A DNA stretch of 64,000 bases from Opisthorchis felineus (lineage: Eukaryota; Platyhelminthes; Trematoda; Opisthorchiida; Opisthorchiidae). The stretch is taken from positions 36,691-100,690 of the forward strand of contig SJOL01002847.1 in NCBI GenBank assembly GCA_004794785.1, written 5' to 3'. The notes under the pieces are model-generated. The model was not told the DNA's origin. It saw only the letters and a list, made by a program, of their open reading frames with translations, and did no database searches. A program made the position numbers and the translations under genes. This document shows, piece by piece, positions 12,201-27,200 of this stretch (within the stretch, counting starts at the first letter, position 1; each line of letters starts with the position of its first letter).

Positions 12201-15200
12201 CAGTTCACAAGAGGAAATTCCGCAGGTCCATACTCCGTTAAACCACCACACCAAGAAGAGAAGGTTACACTTTCCTGGTATTCCAGACCTCCGGTAATCG
12301 CAATATTAATCTGATGATGTCAATAGATAAATCCAGTGTTTGCAGCTAAACTTTTTGTTCCCTTTGAGAATTAGTACCAGGCAATGATATTCAACCGACA
12401 GTCACAACAACAGTCACTCAGCAGAAATCGCAAAGTCACGTTGAACCCAAGAAGCGGCGGTTGTTTTGTTGCATTTCATTAAAACAAACTTCTGTACAGT
12501 AACGTGACCGATTTTGACGGGGAGAAAGATGATACTGAGTGTAGAAAATAGCTGTTTACAAGTGCTGCACACCATTGATGTTGGGTTGGGTACCTTGGAT
12601 AGTTTCAAGCTAACCGGTCTGCCTGCCGAAGTATTTTGCTTGAAAGTTTGATGTTAAGTAGGTTTTGAAGGAAAAAGACATCGACTGACCAGAAATTCCG
12701 CGGTTTTACATTTCGCGACACCATGTACAGCCTTCATACAAGTAGAAACATCAATAGTTATTACGCACACTTTGTATCAAGGTGACAATTAAATGAATTG
12801 GTTTCTGCATTGTCTAGACCCTTCAGGACATCATGCCAACGAAGTTTCATTCCCCCAGTAGGGGGAGGAGGTAGCAATTACCATAGATGTCTTACATCGA
12901 CCACCAAACTGAACAACCAATCTAATAGTCAGTTCACTCAAGGTCACTTCAGCCTGTAAGCCAATCAGGATTTTCTGGTACACTGACCTATTTGGATGGA
13001 TCCTTTACGATTCAGAAGCATAAAGCAGCTTGACATCAGGCTTGAGCAATCCTCCCTGTTCTAGTTGTTGCCACTGCTCTCAACGAAGATGGGCACGATG
13101 GAAGTTGGACAAAAGGGCGTACTAACAAGATTAATAGCTTGACTGACTGTAGACGTTCACTGGTTTGAGGTCCATCAGCTCAGACAGACCAAACTAAAGC
13201 TCTTGATGTTAGTGCTGCCCTTATTTTAGTATCCACTTCGAATTCCGTTGGGAAGTTCGATATGTGATGCCATTCACAGTGAGCGAATCTTCTCTGCCAA
13301 TCGACTATCTCCATCTATTCCGTTTGTCCTCTCCTCCACTGGATGGAATTCACAATATGGACCCATTTTACTAAGAGTTTTATCCACCCATCCTGTTAAA
13401 ACGAACTCGGAAATAGTGAGTGATTACTCTACAGTTTGCTGAAATTGTTTGAATTTTCTGCAATTCAAGATTATTCGCTCCGGCTTTGTCCTTCCCCATT
13501 AGAGCCAATGCCCTCAAAGCTTGTCGCTATGGTGAATTCAACTGTTACGGTTTGAAATCTTAGCAATCTATAGAATCGTAATAACAACTCGCCATGAGAA
13601 GTCAGAAAACAACAAACATTTCCGGTAAATTCTTAGATATAGGCATATTTTTGGGTCAGCGCCAGAAAATCTTCATTTGCCGGGAAACTGCTATTGAAAA
13701 AGCCCTCAGAGATCAAGCAGCTGGTCGACTCACATCTAGTCAACAATGCTTGACGGATGGGTGGCGAACTTTAATCAGGTTGCACTTAGGTCACTCGTTT
13801 TTGGAGCTCTAACAAAGCGTACGCTATTGATTACTTGTCTGTACTTCTCCGAAAACTAAGATTTCAGGAAAGTGGAAGTTACGGCTGTTTCCGATTGTTA
13901 CGGAAAATTCCCGAGGAAACACTTGTCTCTTGAAGATCGTATGAACTTGCTGTGATTAATTGAGTGACGTCGTGGTCAGTTACTTCCGACCGCATTGTTC
14001 AAACATTAAGTTCATTTACGGATTTTCATTTATGGATCTATGTTGATGAACAGGCTGGATTTCGCAGACAAACTCATCATGTTATCCGCCAGTTTACCTT
14101 GGAGAAGCTTGTTTGTTTCATTTTCAGGTTTTGGCAAAGTTCATCTTCTGCGATGGTGTAGGAGAACCCGGTATTTGATTTGAGAAGCTTAGTTTGGTTT
14201 CAAGAAAAAAAGGCAGGAAGTTCAAATGTGGAGTTGATGTACCAACGGAAAAGAACTAAGCAACATTCAGATGGAAGAAAACGAAAGGTGTAGCCGTATT
14301 TTTTTTCTCGGTATCTTGGTTTTTAAAAGAACACAACTCACGTAAGCTTACCTGAGCTGCGCTGGACATTGGCAAAGACTGTTACCATTGGCACTGGTCA
14401 CACCGTTGTTGTAATCTCCATTATCTTTATAAGTTATTCAGGCAATTCGTCCTTCCCACTTGGAAGACTTCCGAATTGCATCAGATCTCCTCCTGATGGA
14501 GGTGTCCCCTTGTGAAAGTGGCAGTTTTGAGAATAAGCCGTGGCACCAATGTACTTGATTTTACAAAGCGTTTAGTTGTGTTCAGATAACATGAGTACAT
14601 TTCATATGGACATCTAGTGAAAGTTTGCACTTTACCGTAATAAATGCCGTATTTATCAACCATTCCTACGCACCTACAAATGAGCCAACAGTATACTAAT
14701 ACTTCTACACAATGAATTTCATAAAGTTCAAGGTCTCGTGGCATCTGAGTCAACAGAAAATTGACGTCATATTAAAACTACCCACCCGCAGACTTGAATA
14801 GACCTCACACAAGAAAACAAGTGTGCTATGGAGATGTGAAGTAACGTAACCGGAACTTTCAGTAGAAGAAAATCGATAAATATGGAGTTAAGGTAAAATA
14901 GCCCACCTCATTTCTGGCATCCGTCAGTCCGCATCACAAATGGGTCGTGTTTTCACAACCATGATTCTGTTCCATGTGATAATTCTCTCTTCTCATGGCT
15001 CGCAGTTTATAACACGCGGATTCCGGCTTCAACAGTTTCTGTTGATTGATCAGGTGTTAGTTAATCTGTTCGCCGAGCTTGGCAATTGGTTTGCGGACCC
15101 ACTCAACAGCAGACTGACGACGTAACCTCGACTGGGGACGAAACGTTTGCAAACCAATTACCAAGCTCGGCGAACAGATCAGCTACCATCTGGTCAGCCA

Positions 15201-18200
15201 ACAGTAAACACACCCGAGCTACTTATTTTCTGACAAATTGACAACAGTTTCTAGTTGCTTCTAACTGCAAAAAACTGACGCTGTCTGCCAGCACATTTCA
15301 TGCAACAGTGCGAACTACTTCGACAGGATTATTAGGGTGTAACCTTAAAAAGACAGTACATGGTTCGAAAACATGTGGATTGGGATGAGTGGGGTATGAA
15401 CAGTTAAGAGTTGCGTCGCATGAACCTTAACCAATAGCCAGGAGCATTCGAACAACTCAGGAAGGGAGAGAGGGAAAATTCGATTAGGAGTGTAGATAAT
15501 GGCTTGACGTGCAACTATTTCATCCCCATAAACCATGAGCAATGCGAGAGGTCGAACTAATTCAGATATAGAACAGGTGGATTTTTAACTGATCAGAAAA
15601 GTTCTACGGAGCTTGCAGTAGGAATTATTCAGGGAAACAGAGGTGCTTTTTTAGGCGCCAAAAAGTGGGGCGATAGGGCATCTTCTCCTTAGAGAAGGAT
15701 TTTGGCCGAAACGCTTTTAGAAACGCGGGCTGCGGTAGGAAATGAAATGCACTCTCTTCAATGTCGTGAAACAGAGGAACCATGATAACACGATACTACT
15801 CATAAGTAGTAAACTGACATGACTGGCTGCTTTTTTTCGAGTCACAAGGAGAATTAGCCTAGTTGCAAGTATGCAATAACTCCATCGAATTTAGGAGGGC
15901 TTCCATTTAAATGGAAGGTCAAGGTTTTGTCGTAGAAAACGTTGCACAGCGATTGACAAAACGGAGTGTGAGCTGACGAATAACGTAAGCCAAGCTTGAT
16001 AGAATCAACTCAACTCCTAACAAGCCATGAATCGGCAAAATTTCCCTCTTTGCTCACATAAGCCGTGGACGGATTTTACCATTTTTGTCGCACAGCGTAC
16101 CAGAGGTAATGAGATGAGCTACCATAACTCATAGGGGCCTAAAAACATGCCACTGTTTTTCAATTTGGCTGAAGGAAGGAAGGATGATGACTTTTGCATG
16201 CCTGAATTCCATATTTCTTACGAAGTTGTCCAAAAATGATCTGAAAACACTTCATGGTGGTGTGAAAATCCCCCGTTTGATAACGACACCCGTGAGTGAC
16301 TGCTTGGAAGGCACCTAGATTGAAGAACAAGGTTTTCCCATTTGAAGACGTTATTCCCCAAATGCTTCTAACAGCATGCCCTGGCACTCACGGGTTAAGA
16401 AATCAACAGAATAGCACATAGCTTCCCAATAGGAGCTGATCTCCTTCAGCATATTTTCAAACTCCATACTAGTATTGTTTTTGTTTGTCGAAAAATCCAT
16501 CACCGTCGGGTTCCTTTTCACCTGCGATATATAGGTGGTAGCCTTGATGTTATGTAAAAATAAGCATTTTGCGTTCCTTATTTTAGTTTGGTTGCATACC
16601 AGCAGTAGTTTGTTCATCATAGCCGGGCTCAAGCGGCCACATTACAGGTAGAGAGCATCCGGAAACCAGATCCAGTCACACAGTAGTGAACTTGTTAGCG
16701 GTCCCAGGGCGGCACCCCAGTGATCATGCAGAACATGAATCTACAGCTTGCCTAGTCATCCAAATCGAGACCACTGATTCAAATAAATCAAGTGACACTT
16801 TGCTTTCGCGTCTTAGCACCCAGCGGGTTGTTCTGGAAAACTTGAAAGCCGTCTAGTTCAGCGGGGAGTGTCGGATGCTCACTCTCGCTGACCTACGAGT
16901 TACCTCTTACAAGCAAGTAGCAATGTAACAATGCCAGTCAAAGTTTGGTTGTTACTGCACTGTCGGCCTTATGGGGGAATCATAGCAGCCTAACAGCGGG
17001 CCTAGTCTCTTCATCCCACCGAGCCACAGTGCTCAGGAAGGTTCTTGAACAGTGTTTTGGTGTTAACAAAAAAGGTCTGGACTTCAGGATTAACACAGTC
17101 AACAGTAAAATTATGCTGACAGAGATATGACGCACGAACCAACCTTCGGGCGGACAAACTGACAAAGTACGGTAAGGTAAACCGACGAAGCAGGACAAGC
17201 CGAAAAAGCAACTCTGACCCCATTTAAGGCTTCATGAGATTGTGTGACCTTATGAGGCGTTTGTTAACTGTGCGTTTAGCACGTCTACAACTCTCGTCGT
17301 TTTTTGACTCGCTACGACACCCACGAGTCTATCCCTGCTTGAAGTGGGGACGAGGTATGTCGCAATATTTTGAGCGCATCGACCGATAGTATCCCGCATG
17401 TAGGCTTCATCCTGAAAACGAGTTTGAACTTCGTATACATTCAGTGTCCATCAATAACAGATGGAACAGAGGAAACGAAAGTGTACTACTTCGGTGAATG
17501 AAGCTAAAAAGTATCTTTAAACCTGGCGTCTCCATTCACCCTTGAATCCTTGAAATGTCTTCTACCTTCCTCCGACCTTTTTAGGGGAGGCCACGTACAT
17601 TAAGAATCAATATGCGTCTACTTTCCTCTATTTTATAGAAACATGAAAACTGTCTGAGCGCGTCACTGGCTTAGTCCTACCTTAAAGAAGGCTGAGTTGA
17701 AACCTGTTTGATTTTCGAAAAGAACAATCCTATCCCGAACGCAGTTTTGCATTTTATCGTAAATCCTTCTGAGTAGCTATACAATTTTACTATCCGCTTA
17801 TTTAAATTCGTCTAGGTATGAAAACGCCGGTACTGTGGAATTCCTGGTGGATCAGAAATCCGGAAAGTATTACTTCATCGAAGTCAACGCCCGTTTACAG
17901 GTTGAGCACACGGTAACCGAGGAAGTAACCGGGTGAGTTTCTAGGGTTCGGTTTGATTTTTATCAAAAGTATGTGGAAGTACCTGTTGTAAAAGTCACTG
18001 TTCTTTTTCAGAGTCGACCTTGTTCAATCACAAATTCGAGTCGCTGAGGGGCACTCCTTGCGTGATCTTGGGCTTATTCAGGAAGAAATCAAACCATTCG
18101 GTTATGCAATACAATGCCGAGTGACGACAGAAGATCCTAGCAAATCGTTTCAGCCAGATTTTGGGCGCATTGAGGTAACTGCGTTTCTCCGAATCGTTCG

Positions 18201-21200
18201 TCTTCCTATTCTATCTAACAAGAGTAACCCTGAGCAAACGTTTTGGAAGAAATCCACCCAGTCAGAAGATGCTGCGACTCATAAGGCCTAAATGGACCTG
18301 GTTGTCAGTTCTGATTCATACGTCGAAAATTCCTTATAAGCAAAGGTCTATGGGTTATTCAGACTCTGTTAACCTGGCGAGCGTTAATGCGTATGCTTGA
18401 TGGAGCAAGCTTTTTGAACATCGTATCAGTGTACATTCCTTGTTTGTACGTGTTTACTATCTGGGAACCAACTAAATAACAGCTAACAAAATAATCTTCC
18501 AGCCCTAACACCTTTTCGGCGGCCAGCCACCATGCCACCCGAAGGAAACACGGGGGCTGAGATATGGCCAGGTTGCCATAGCCTAGGCAGGTGCAGTGGA
18601 TACGCTAAGGTTAGGTTCGAACCACGGACCTTCCGGTCAGCAAGTTCCCGTCTCAACCACTGAGTCATCTCCAGATAAAGGAACCAATTAAATGACATAC
18701 CCCCTGTTTGGCCGTTTTCCCATCCCGAACGACCAGTTTTTATGTAGAAGTCAACTAGATGTCAGAGGTAAGAGTGGTGTCAGTAGATGACCTACTCGGG
18801 TACTCTCGAATGGACTTTGGTAGCTTAGCACGCAATCTGGCCTTGTGTTTCCCACATATGACACGTAACAGCCCGTAATAATAGAAACACAGTTTTCCAT
18901 ATTATCGGTGATTCATAAAATGTGGCAAACGCTGCCAAGCTAAAGCATTCGTAAGCTAAAAGAACTAGATGAGCAAGCTGAAATAGATAAAACCCATTTC
19001 AAAATGAACTTCATTCAGGGTTCGCAGTCAGTGCTGGCAACTATCCGGAGCATAACAAAAGCGAAGCCTTCAGATCTGTTGTCTTTCACAGTGAACTAAT
19101 CCATCGGTGAATATCTTGGAGCTGTGATGCTGCCTTCATACAATGCTCACAGGATGGAAGCCACTGACAAATCGCTAAGTTCAAACAACCCGAGCAGCTA
19201 ACAAGGTGACTGACAAAAGCCACAAAACAGTCTATGACTCAGTACCTCAAAGTTAGCATGCTGCAGAGAACAGCATCATCAAAGCGTAAAGAAGATTATA
19301 TATTGCTTTTTGAAGAATGCTTCATATAACGGCAACTTACCGGCAGGGTCTTTCGGTTACGTAACGATATAGTTGAGAATGAACACCTCTGTATTGTTGA
19401 GGATTATTCGCAGGCACAATAGGTAACCGACACTTAGTCTAATTTGCACGAAATTTCACAGTTACACTCACTTGTATACCCATTCGGTTTTCATGGGAGA
19501 TCCACCTGAATCCCAACCGTTCTAACTAAACTAAACTAACTAAATGTGCTGCAGCGTGCCGCATCATGTTTCAGTTGGTCTGATATTCGACGCTTCACAA
19601 TACAGTGTACAGTGTACGTAAGATTACTGAAAACTCCTCGACAGCCCGGAAGGGTACGAATCACTCAGGCATGTTGGTATGCAACAGAATTAACAACTTT
19701 ACAATATGGTTTGTTATGCTTGGCAAGATCACCGAAGGTCTTCAATAAAACAGTCACACAAAGTAACCGAGCGGATACGTACTCAAGTTCCCGTGTGCAC
19801 TCTGCAAAACAGGTATCCGGAACGTCGACTGTGCCAGTCCAGTATCGCTTCTCTATGCTTACCCACACTTCCCCATAGAAATGAACGCGAACTAGTGAAT
19901 CGGGAGCTTTTCCGCGTAAAAATTATTTTCTAGTTTAATGCTTTCTCCTTAAAGGAAAACCAGTCAATGTCTGTCCACCAGCAGCCTATCAGAGGCTGAA
20001 AATCAATAATTCTGCCGGTGGATGTATTAGGTGTTCCGCCTGGCATATGACAATATATCTACGAATGGATAGTCCCATGTCCTCAAGGAACTCCAGAGGA
20101 CCCTATGCACTTTTGCCGCCAGCTAGCAATCAGAGATAAGTGTAACATGCTGTGAACAAATCAGTACTTCATCATTAGTGGGGAATGACATCATTCAGGC
20201 TATCAGAAGCAATCAATCAGTGTGTCGTTCTTTCTCATCGCCAGATTCAATGGTGTTTGTCACCTCATTTGGTGCCTTTTCATGTATAGAGCAGTACGTC
20301 ATAAACATATGGCATATCTATGCAGGAACATCTTAGTCTACATCGATGATTCAAACCATGGGTACTGATACTGATGTTTGCTCTGTAGATGACAAATACT
20401 GTGTATGATGTATTGACATGTATTACCGAATAAGGTTTACTTACTGCAGGGAGGAAAACTACCAAGTACTCTTTCTAGGTTGCTTAGCAATGGGTTCTTT
20501 GTGGCACGCGCTGCTTAGCAACAGTTGGACTGGACAGCCTCGGTGATTTGGACAGCTTCGTTCCTTGGAATCAGAAACGAAGTATACAAGGGTGCCTAAC
20601 ATCAAGAGCTTGAAATATATTATAAGTGGATCTTGTAACGAAGGTAGTAAATCTCTTGCACAGCGTACGTTGATATAGTACGTATCCGGGGGGTTGCATC
20701 AGGCAAAATCCTAATCCAGAATGCTCCAACATTAATGCTGGTTTCGCCGAGACTACCTTCCACGCTGTTTATTTGAGGTTTTTCTTCAAAGTCGCTCATC
20801 AATTCACCAAAAGACAAGAACAGTCTGTCCACGTTCACCTCATTCGTGATTGCTTACCCCTTCATCTGTGTCAATGGCGATTCCTACGTCGGTTGTACGC
20901 CTCGTCACCCTACCACCCGAATCCTCAAGCACCGATCAGAACACTCGCCTGATAACACCACAGGATCACCGAGGTACGCCACTGTTACTCACCCAATGAG
21001 CGCAGACCACGGGGTAGATACAAACATGACCATTATAGAGTCCCGCACCAGTAAGCAACTTTGTGCAAATTCCGCAAACACCTGCATCTAAATGCTACAC
21101 ATGCTTACGGTGGAAAAGATTGATTAGACTGAAAACATACAATCATCTTATGTTCAACTGGCCACATATCCAGGACAGGATAGATGAACTTCCAGGTCAA

Positions 21201-24200
21201 ACATCAGTAAGAACATGTTAGCAACATGCATGAACCCCCATAGCACTTGAATGAAGCCAAAAACATCGTCTGTTAACTTGTACTTGTATGTTGGTTTTTC
21301 TTGTGTCTTGTGTCTAATCATGGACAAACATTGTTCCTACTGGTCACTGGACGACAAGCCGGAGACAACTGTTAGCCTAACATGTGTAATCCTGTATTAG
21401 GGACCATGTTCGAAGCATACGCGTATGTGTATTGAAGTACAGTCATTCCCTTAAGGTTAATCACTAACATGACGCTGATAGGAGGCTTAACTGATATTGC
21501 TGATCATGAAATTCTTAAACCGGGTGTACAGCACATAGCTTGCTCCAGGGTTCCGAATTCGGACTTCAGAGCGGACTTACCAGTGTCCAGTTGAACGTCT
21601 CTCGTTGAACTTAAAGTACGATGTCCACATACACCAATCGGCTACTGCTGGTCAGCTGTCAAGTTCCTATACCATATTCTGAGTTTTAAGCACAGTGTTC
21701 CCTATCGCCCTAACACAAGAATCAGGGCTAGTCCATGCGTCGACCTGCTCTCGAAAGAACCGGTTCACACCACCACTGTGATGTGGCTGATCAGAGTACT
21801 ACATACTTCCAGGGCTAAAAATCCGAGAGCTGGCCCACGAACTTATAACTTCCATTGTAATCTCCGGAAGCTTTCTGGAAGAGAATCTCCTCCGGGTTGA
21901 GAACCACCGATCCAAACTTACATTAATCCTTGTGAATCGTCTGTGGGGCTTACTCTCTGGAGAAATCAGACTCTTTTAGTCACACTGCACATGTATTTAA
22001 CTCTATCTGACTACTAGCACAGTCAATAACAAATACAGGGTCATATACGGTAAATCACGTGAGATGAGAGGGACCGCAATCACCTGAGTGGATTTCATTC
22101 TGCATTTTCCGTTCACTAGGACACAGCTGCTGTACATGTGAACACTAGGTAGTAAGTAAATCTATAAGATGTTCACCACCTCGGTGTCACCAGACAATAG
22201 ACAACAGTGGCTGTCATCTAGATCACTGCCCAGTGATTTTAACAGAGCCAAACTGCTCTCAAATTTTGCTGGTTCAATGCAACCCTTTCTGGCAGACATC
22301 ACAGTCCTTTGAAGGACATCTTGCGAACAAACCTGGTTGCATGTATGCTAAGGTGTCATCGTAAAAGACAAACAGAAGTCGTCTATGAAACGCCAGATAC
22401 AAAAGTATCCTACTATGTGAGTGAAACATTGGTATTGCCACCGAATCAAGCACAGCGGCTAGTCAACAATCGAAAAGGAGTTACTACTTTCCGATTCACT
22501 AGACAGCGATTCATCAGCATGATGAATAGAACCGGTCTTGTCTTGGTTAATAGGGAAAACGAAATAGGATTGTTTAGCATTGCGACTATCTTTGTCACCT
22601 TCCAGTTTGTATACGAGCTGGACTTGTATTACGAACCGGTACTCACAAACGTTCGTTGGTCTACCCAGCCTGAAAGTACAGAAGAGTAGGCTAAGCATCA
22701 GTCAACGTTTCCGGTCAGGAGTACATCACTATTCCATGTTTCGAACATCAACATGCGCACCCTGAAATCGTTTCCGATCTCATCATATAGCAGACTGTTT
22801 GTTTACAATTGTAGTCGGCTGTCATGTGGTGCACAGGTCTGAGAAAATAACTCATCCGTGGCACTTTTTAGCATATAGCAGGCTGCCTGCTGCCCAGTGC
22901 CGTGGTGAGCATAGCCTTGAGATAAAATAGACTAAACAATATGCATATCTTTCAGTTGGTTCCTCCCTCGCTGAAGTCTACGGCTGTAACCACTTCAATG
23001 CCCAGCTACCGGTGATTTTATGTTCTTGAAGAGAGTGTTCGTCAGAATTAAGGGCAGTCAAGAATCTGATGTTTTAGGATCTATTGCTTCTTTAGAGTGT
23101 TCACTCAGATAAGGAGTGCGAGATGAACAAATAAATGACATGAATAGTGTTAGTTGAAATCAAAGTGCGTTCTTGGTTCTCAGGACTTAGCGGTTTTTCT
23201 CGCCTCATAATCATGTGACACTTTTGGGGTATATGCAGTTTTTCAAACTATTCGCCAACAGCTGTTTGAGCATTTATTCAGTAGAGCTTTGGGTTATCCA
23301 TCTCACTACCGGAACGCAAAAGTTAACAATGTCCAATGAACGCTCCTCCATCTGGTATAGGGCATTTAACAATCCCTTTGAGCTCCATATTATCGTTTGC
23401 TTGTTTTAGAGAACGCCATCATTTGAGATTATTGTTCCCTCCATAAAATCCAACAGCTTTTTTGACTAACTAAATATTCCTTTGTTTCTCAACACAGTAC
23501 CCATAAGTTTACCAGAAACTCATCGTTTTGAACAACATTATAAAAGAGATATTCATTTGAATTTCATACATGTTTTTTGTTAATACCAACGCAGTTTGTA
23601 AGTGAACGGGTTTCGCGAAACAATCATTTTGACCCGCTTCAATACTTTTCCAAACGAATACTCATAAATGAGGTGTAGTAAGATAATAGCATAATTTTCT
23701 TGGAAGATACTACTCATAGGGTTGTTGGAAAATCCTGCAAAGCTCACACTACCAGTTTTATCCTCGTTCGTGTTCATCAGGTAGGCACAGTTCCCGAGTT
23801 TCTCTTCAGTCAACCTTAGTTTCTGCTTGAAGCTAAATTGTGCAAAATTCGCGAAATACACTCAGATTCACTTTGGATCCATTTGAGTCTCCCGCTGAAA
23901 CAGAATTGTTGTGCAAATGAACGTATTTCGCCAATATCATAGTTTGTTGGAAGTACCAGTATACGATATTCGGGAAACGAGCCAATCAGAGTGCCGGCAG
24001 CGGTTCGAACTTTACGCCCAGAATATGATATACTGTATGCCAAATGTTGAGAGTTAATGGTCCCGGTAACGCACATTCCTCGCGTCACAAATTGCAGCAA
24101 ACACGCTTGAGTACTATTAAGGGTTGAGAATTCCCAGAACAGAAACCTAAAGGGGAAGTCGTTTAACTTAACGTGAAGTATGACATTTCCATGGCCTATT

Positions 24201-27200
24201 AGGCGACCGAAGCCAAGTGTCTTGATCCCACCCCGTTAGAAGCTACAGAGCTGTGTGCACCGTTTTAAGGAACTGAGTTGAAAGCAACCCCAAGTTGGAG
24301 GTAGCTCTGGTATTAGCTGGGTAAATGAGATAATGATATGTTTTGTCCGCACCATGTTCATAGATTTCATCACTTGTAAATAGTTCATACGATCCACTTT
24401 TTACAAATACAAAGATTACCAGTCTTGAAATTGCACTCTGTTGATAGTAATGACGATAGAAACAGTCTCCAGTGTCTCGGGTTCGAAGCACACTGTTTTA
24501 ATGTAAAATTTTGTGTACAAGGTAGCAATTGTACGGTCAGGTCATTTACTACCTTGGGGTGATTGAATTTCACAGTTTATACGATGGTTTGATCCGTCGG
24601 AACCGAAATTTGTTGTTAATGTGGTATTAGTAATACCGTATAGGCGCAACGAACCCTTTTGTCGATGTTACAGACGTCAAAATTACTTTTTTATTTCCGT
24701 CGTGATGTTTATATGGGGTTTATCAAAATCGCTGTCTCAAACATTAGGCTCTGATTACATTCCAGGTGGTTTTTACAAACTTGTGGAGATGTTGGAGTTC
24801 GTGTCACCTTTATTCTCGGTGAGAATGCCCGGAACAATGCCCCGTATTGTCACAAGTAAATGTAACTCCATCGATATTTGCTCACACGGTCGACGAAAGC
24901 AGCCTCTCCCCTCCACGTAAAATATATTCCCTATTAAGACCGTCCAGGAGAACTCGCTCATGTTCCATTTCAAACACCGACTTTCATTCCCCAGTTTTGG
25001 GATAGGAACAGCGAAACATAGAAAATCTTTAGATAAAACCATTAAAGGAATTGGCCTGGGTGGAACAAAAGAGGATGGCTGCAATAAAGGAGTTTTCTCG
25101 TTTTCCAAGGCCGGTTTTTCCTACTTGAAATAACGTGGTCTGCACCTGTAAGGAAGCAAAAAGTTGTGGGCTACTATGAAGTTACACCGATAACAACGGG
25201 CTGTGTGTCTAAACTGGGCTTTTATTTATTGTCACTTCATACTTAACTAACAGCCAGTTGCACGACTCACCTGAAGTGTAGCTGTTATTGTATCAGTTTT
25301 CCAAGAAGTGCAACGTCATTCACAGTAAACGTGAGTTATCTTCAACTGTGCATGATCACCTGTCGGTTTTAGTCATAAGCTGTGATAGTTGTCCGTCTTC
25401 TATCTCATATTACTTCATAATTTCAGATGTCTCTGTGTTTTCACCACCCAAATTTGCGTCGTCAGATACATTGTAGAAAGCCAGTCTTCAAACTGCTGTG
25501 TTGCGTTACGCGTTACGGACTTTTGAAGCAATTGAACTGTATGGCGAGGCTTAGGATAAATGAGCAAATCTGTACAAAAATCTGCCAGCTGCCACCACTT
25601 GATGACGCGGAACTTTGAGGTTATCTTCAAAGCGCCGTCTTGTGTTATGCAGGCCAACTAGATGTATCTCGTCATTTGTCCAGCAGTTCGAAATACTTCT
25701 GGTTTGATTGTTTACACTCGATGAAGTGCTTCATTGCCTGAGTATTCCAATGGTTTTCAAAAATACATAGAGTGAAGAACATTGATGTTTTCGGGATTTC
25801 CTTGTCAGATAATTAAATATGTAGTGGTTAAAATAGGGACCAATAGTGAAACGGACCATAAATATTGACTGACTGATTAAAAACAGAGAAATACGGTCAG
25901 TTGGTTGTCAGCGAGGCCAAAGTCGTAAGATGGCCTAGAGGGTGGGGTCACTTGACCAAGATAGGCTCAGATATCTTACGAATCGTTTTTTACAGCCTAG
26001 CACCCTATTTCGGCTGCTTGCGACTGTAGTCAAGCCGCGCCGTTAGATCGATACCTGCAGCCCATTGAGTAATAAGTAGATAACGTAAAGGGACTCGTTT
26101 GGATCGGTCACGTGACCGGTGTCAACAAAGTGTGACGCAGTCCGGCTTTTGGTCACTTTTCGTCTTGGGACACCCACCCCCCCGTCGCAGGGGAAGAGTA
26201 ATTGTACCGAGTGCACGACCTTATCATGGTGACCAACTGACAAACCTTGACTGACCAACTTCGGGAATTGCTCAGTCAGTTCTTCACAATTCACTTTCCA
26301 TTTTCTCACTTAAATAGGTTTTCCATAGTGGGGAGGGTATGGGAATCCGGATTGACTCAGCCTCTGCCTTTGCCGGAGCCGTCATCTCTCCATACTACGA
26401 TTCTCTGTTGGCAAAAGTCATAGCTCACGCAAACCAATTTCCTGACGCCACCAAGAAGATGCGCCGCTGTTTGGAAGAGATGCGCATTCATGGAGTGAAG
26501 GTAGGTCATTAAAGTCTCTTGGGTGTTCACAGCAGTTCTGTTCAGCTGATATCTCTGTTAATTTCACATTTAGTGCCAGCGGGTTTGCTTTCATAGATAT
26601 CGTGTAACTTGCATGCGGAAAAACCGACACTACTCACCTGATTTCACGGTGACATTCCGGGTAGTTACTGTTCATCCAACCTAATCAGCTCTGAGGTCAC
26701 AGCATAGTGGTGGACAACATGTTGATTTTTAATTTCGGCCATGCCCTTCATGAGGATGAGGTGACCATTCACGCTACCTCGCCTGTGACAAGATTCTCGC
26801 AGCTGCGAACCAACTTCTGGTTACACTAGTTTGACCTCAGCCACCCACGTAGGAACGACTGCCAAGAACTCCGATCACCACGAGTAACCTGTTTTCGGAA
26901 TAATCACGCATCGAATTAATGTTGGTTTCGATTACGAAGCGTTGCCCAATGAAACACTCTGGGTTTCCATACGTAGACCAAAGGTACTCTACTCCCACAT
27001 TTGACCGAGTTTTTATTTCTGAGGCCGTTGGACACCATTCCATTCCACTCTGTGGATTAACGTTCCACCGATTTCCATCAATTTTTTCCATGAAGTGTGG
27101 TTAAAGGTGGCGAAATCTGTCAAAACTATTATACGGAGTGTCATACGAACGAATTACGCAACTTCCATGGATCCAGTGTGTTACATACTCTGTCCTGCAT

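Larger units (their letters stand above)
18175..26317 (+). other. PC intron, 8.1 kb, the longest
   Basis: It contains a reverse S1 SINE (18486-18675), an R1 fragment (19610-19655), an RT-like VYIDD fragment (20248-20350), a GIY-YIG-like remnant (20840-21091), an unrecognised 126-codon frame (22309-22689), an R1 copy (23706-23975) and a CACGTG-centred palindrome at 26105-26118. The interval 24000-26000 has only short frames, none recognised. Confidence 0.8.

Noticed and set aside
16160..16632. Two overlapping minus-strand frames, possible retroelement gag or pol
   Set aside because: No RT, protease, zinc-knuckle or integrase motif could be seen.
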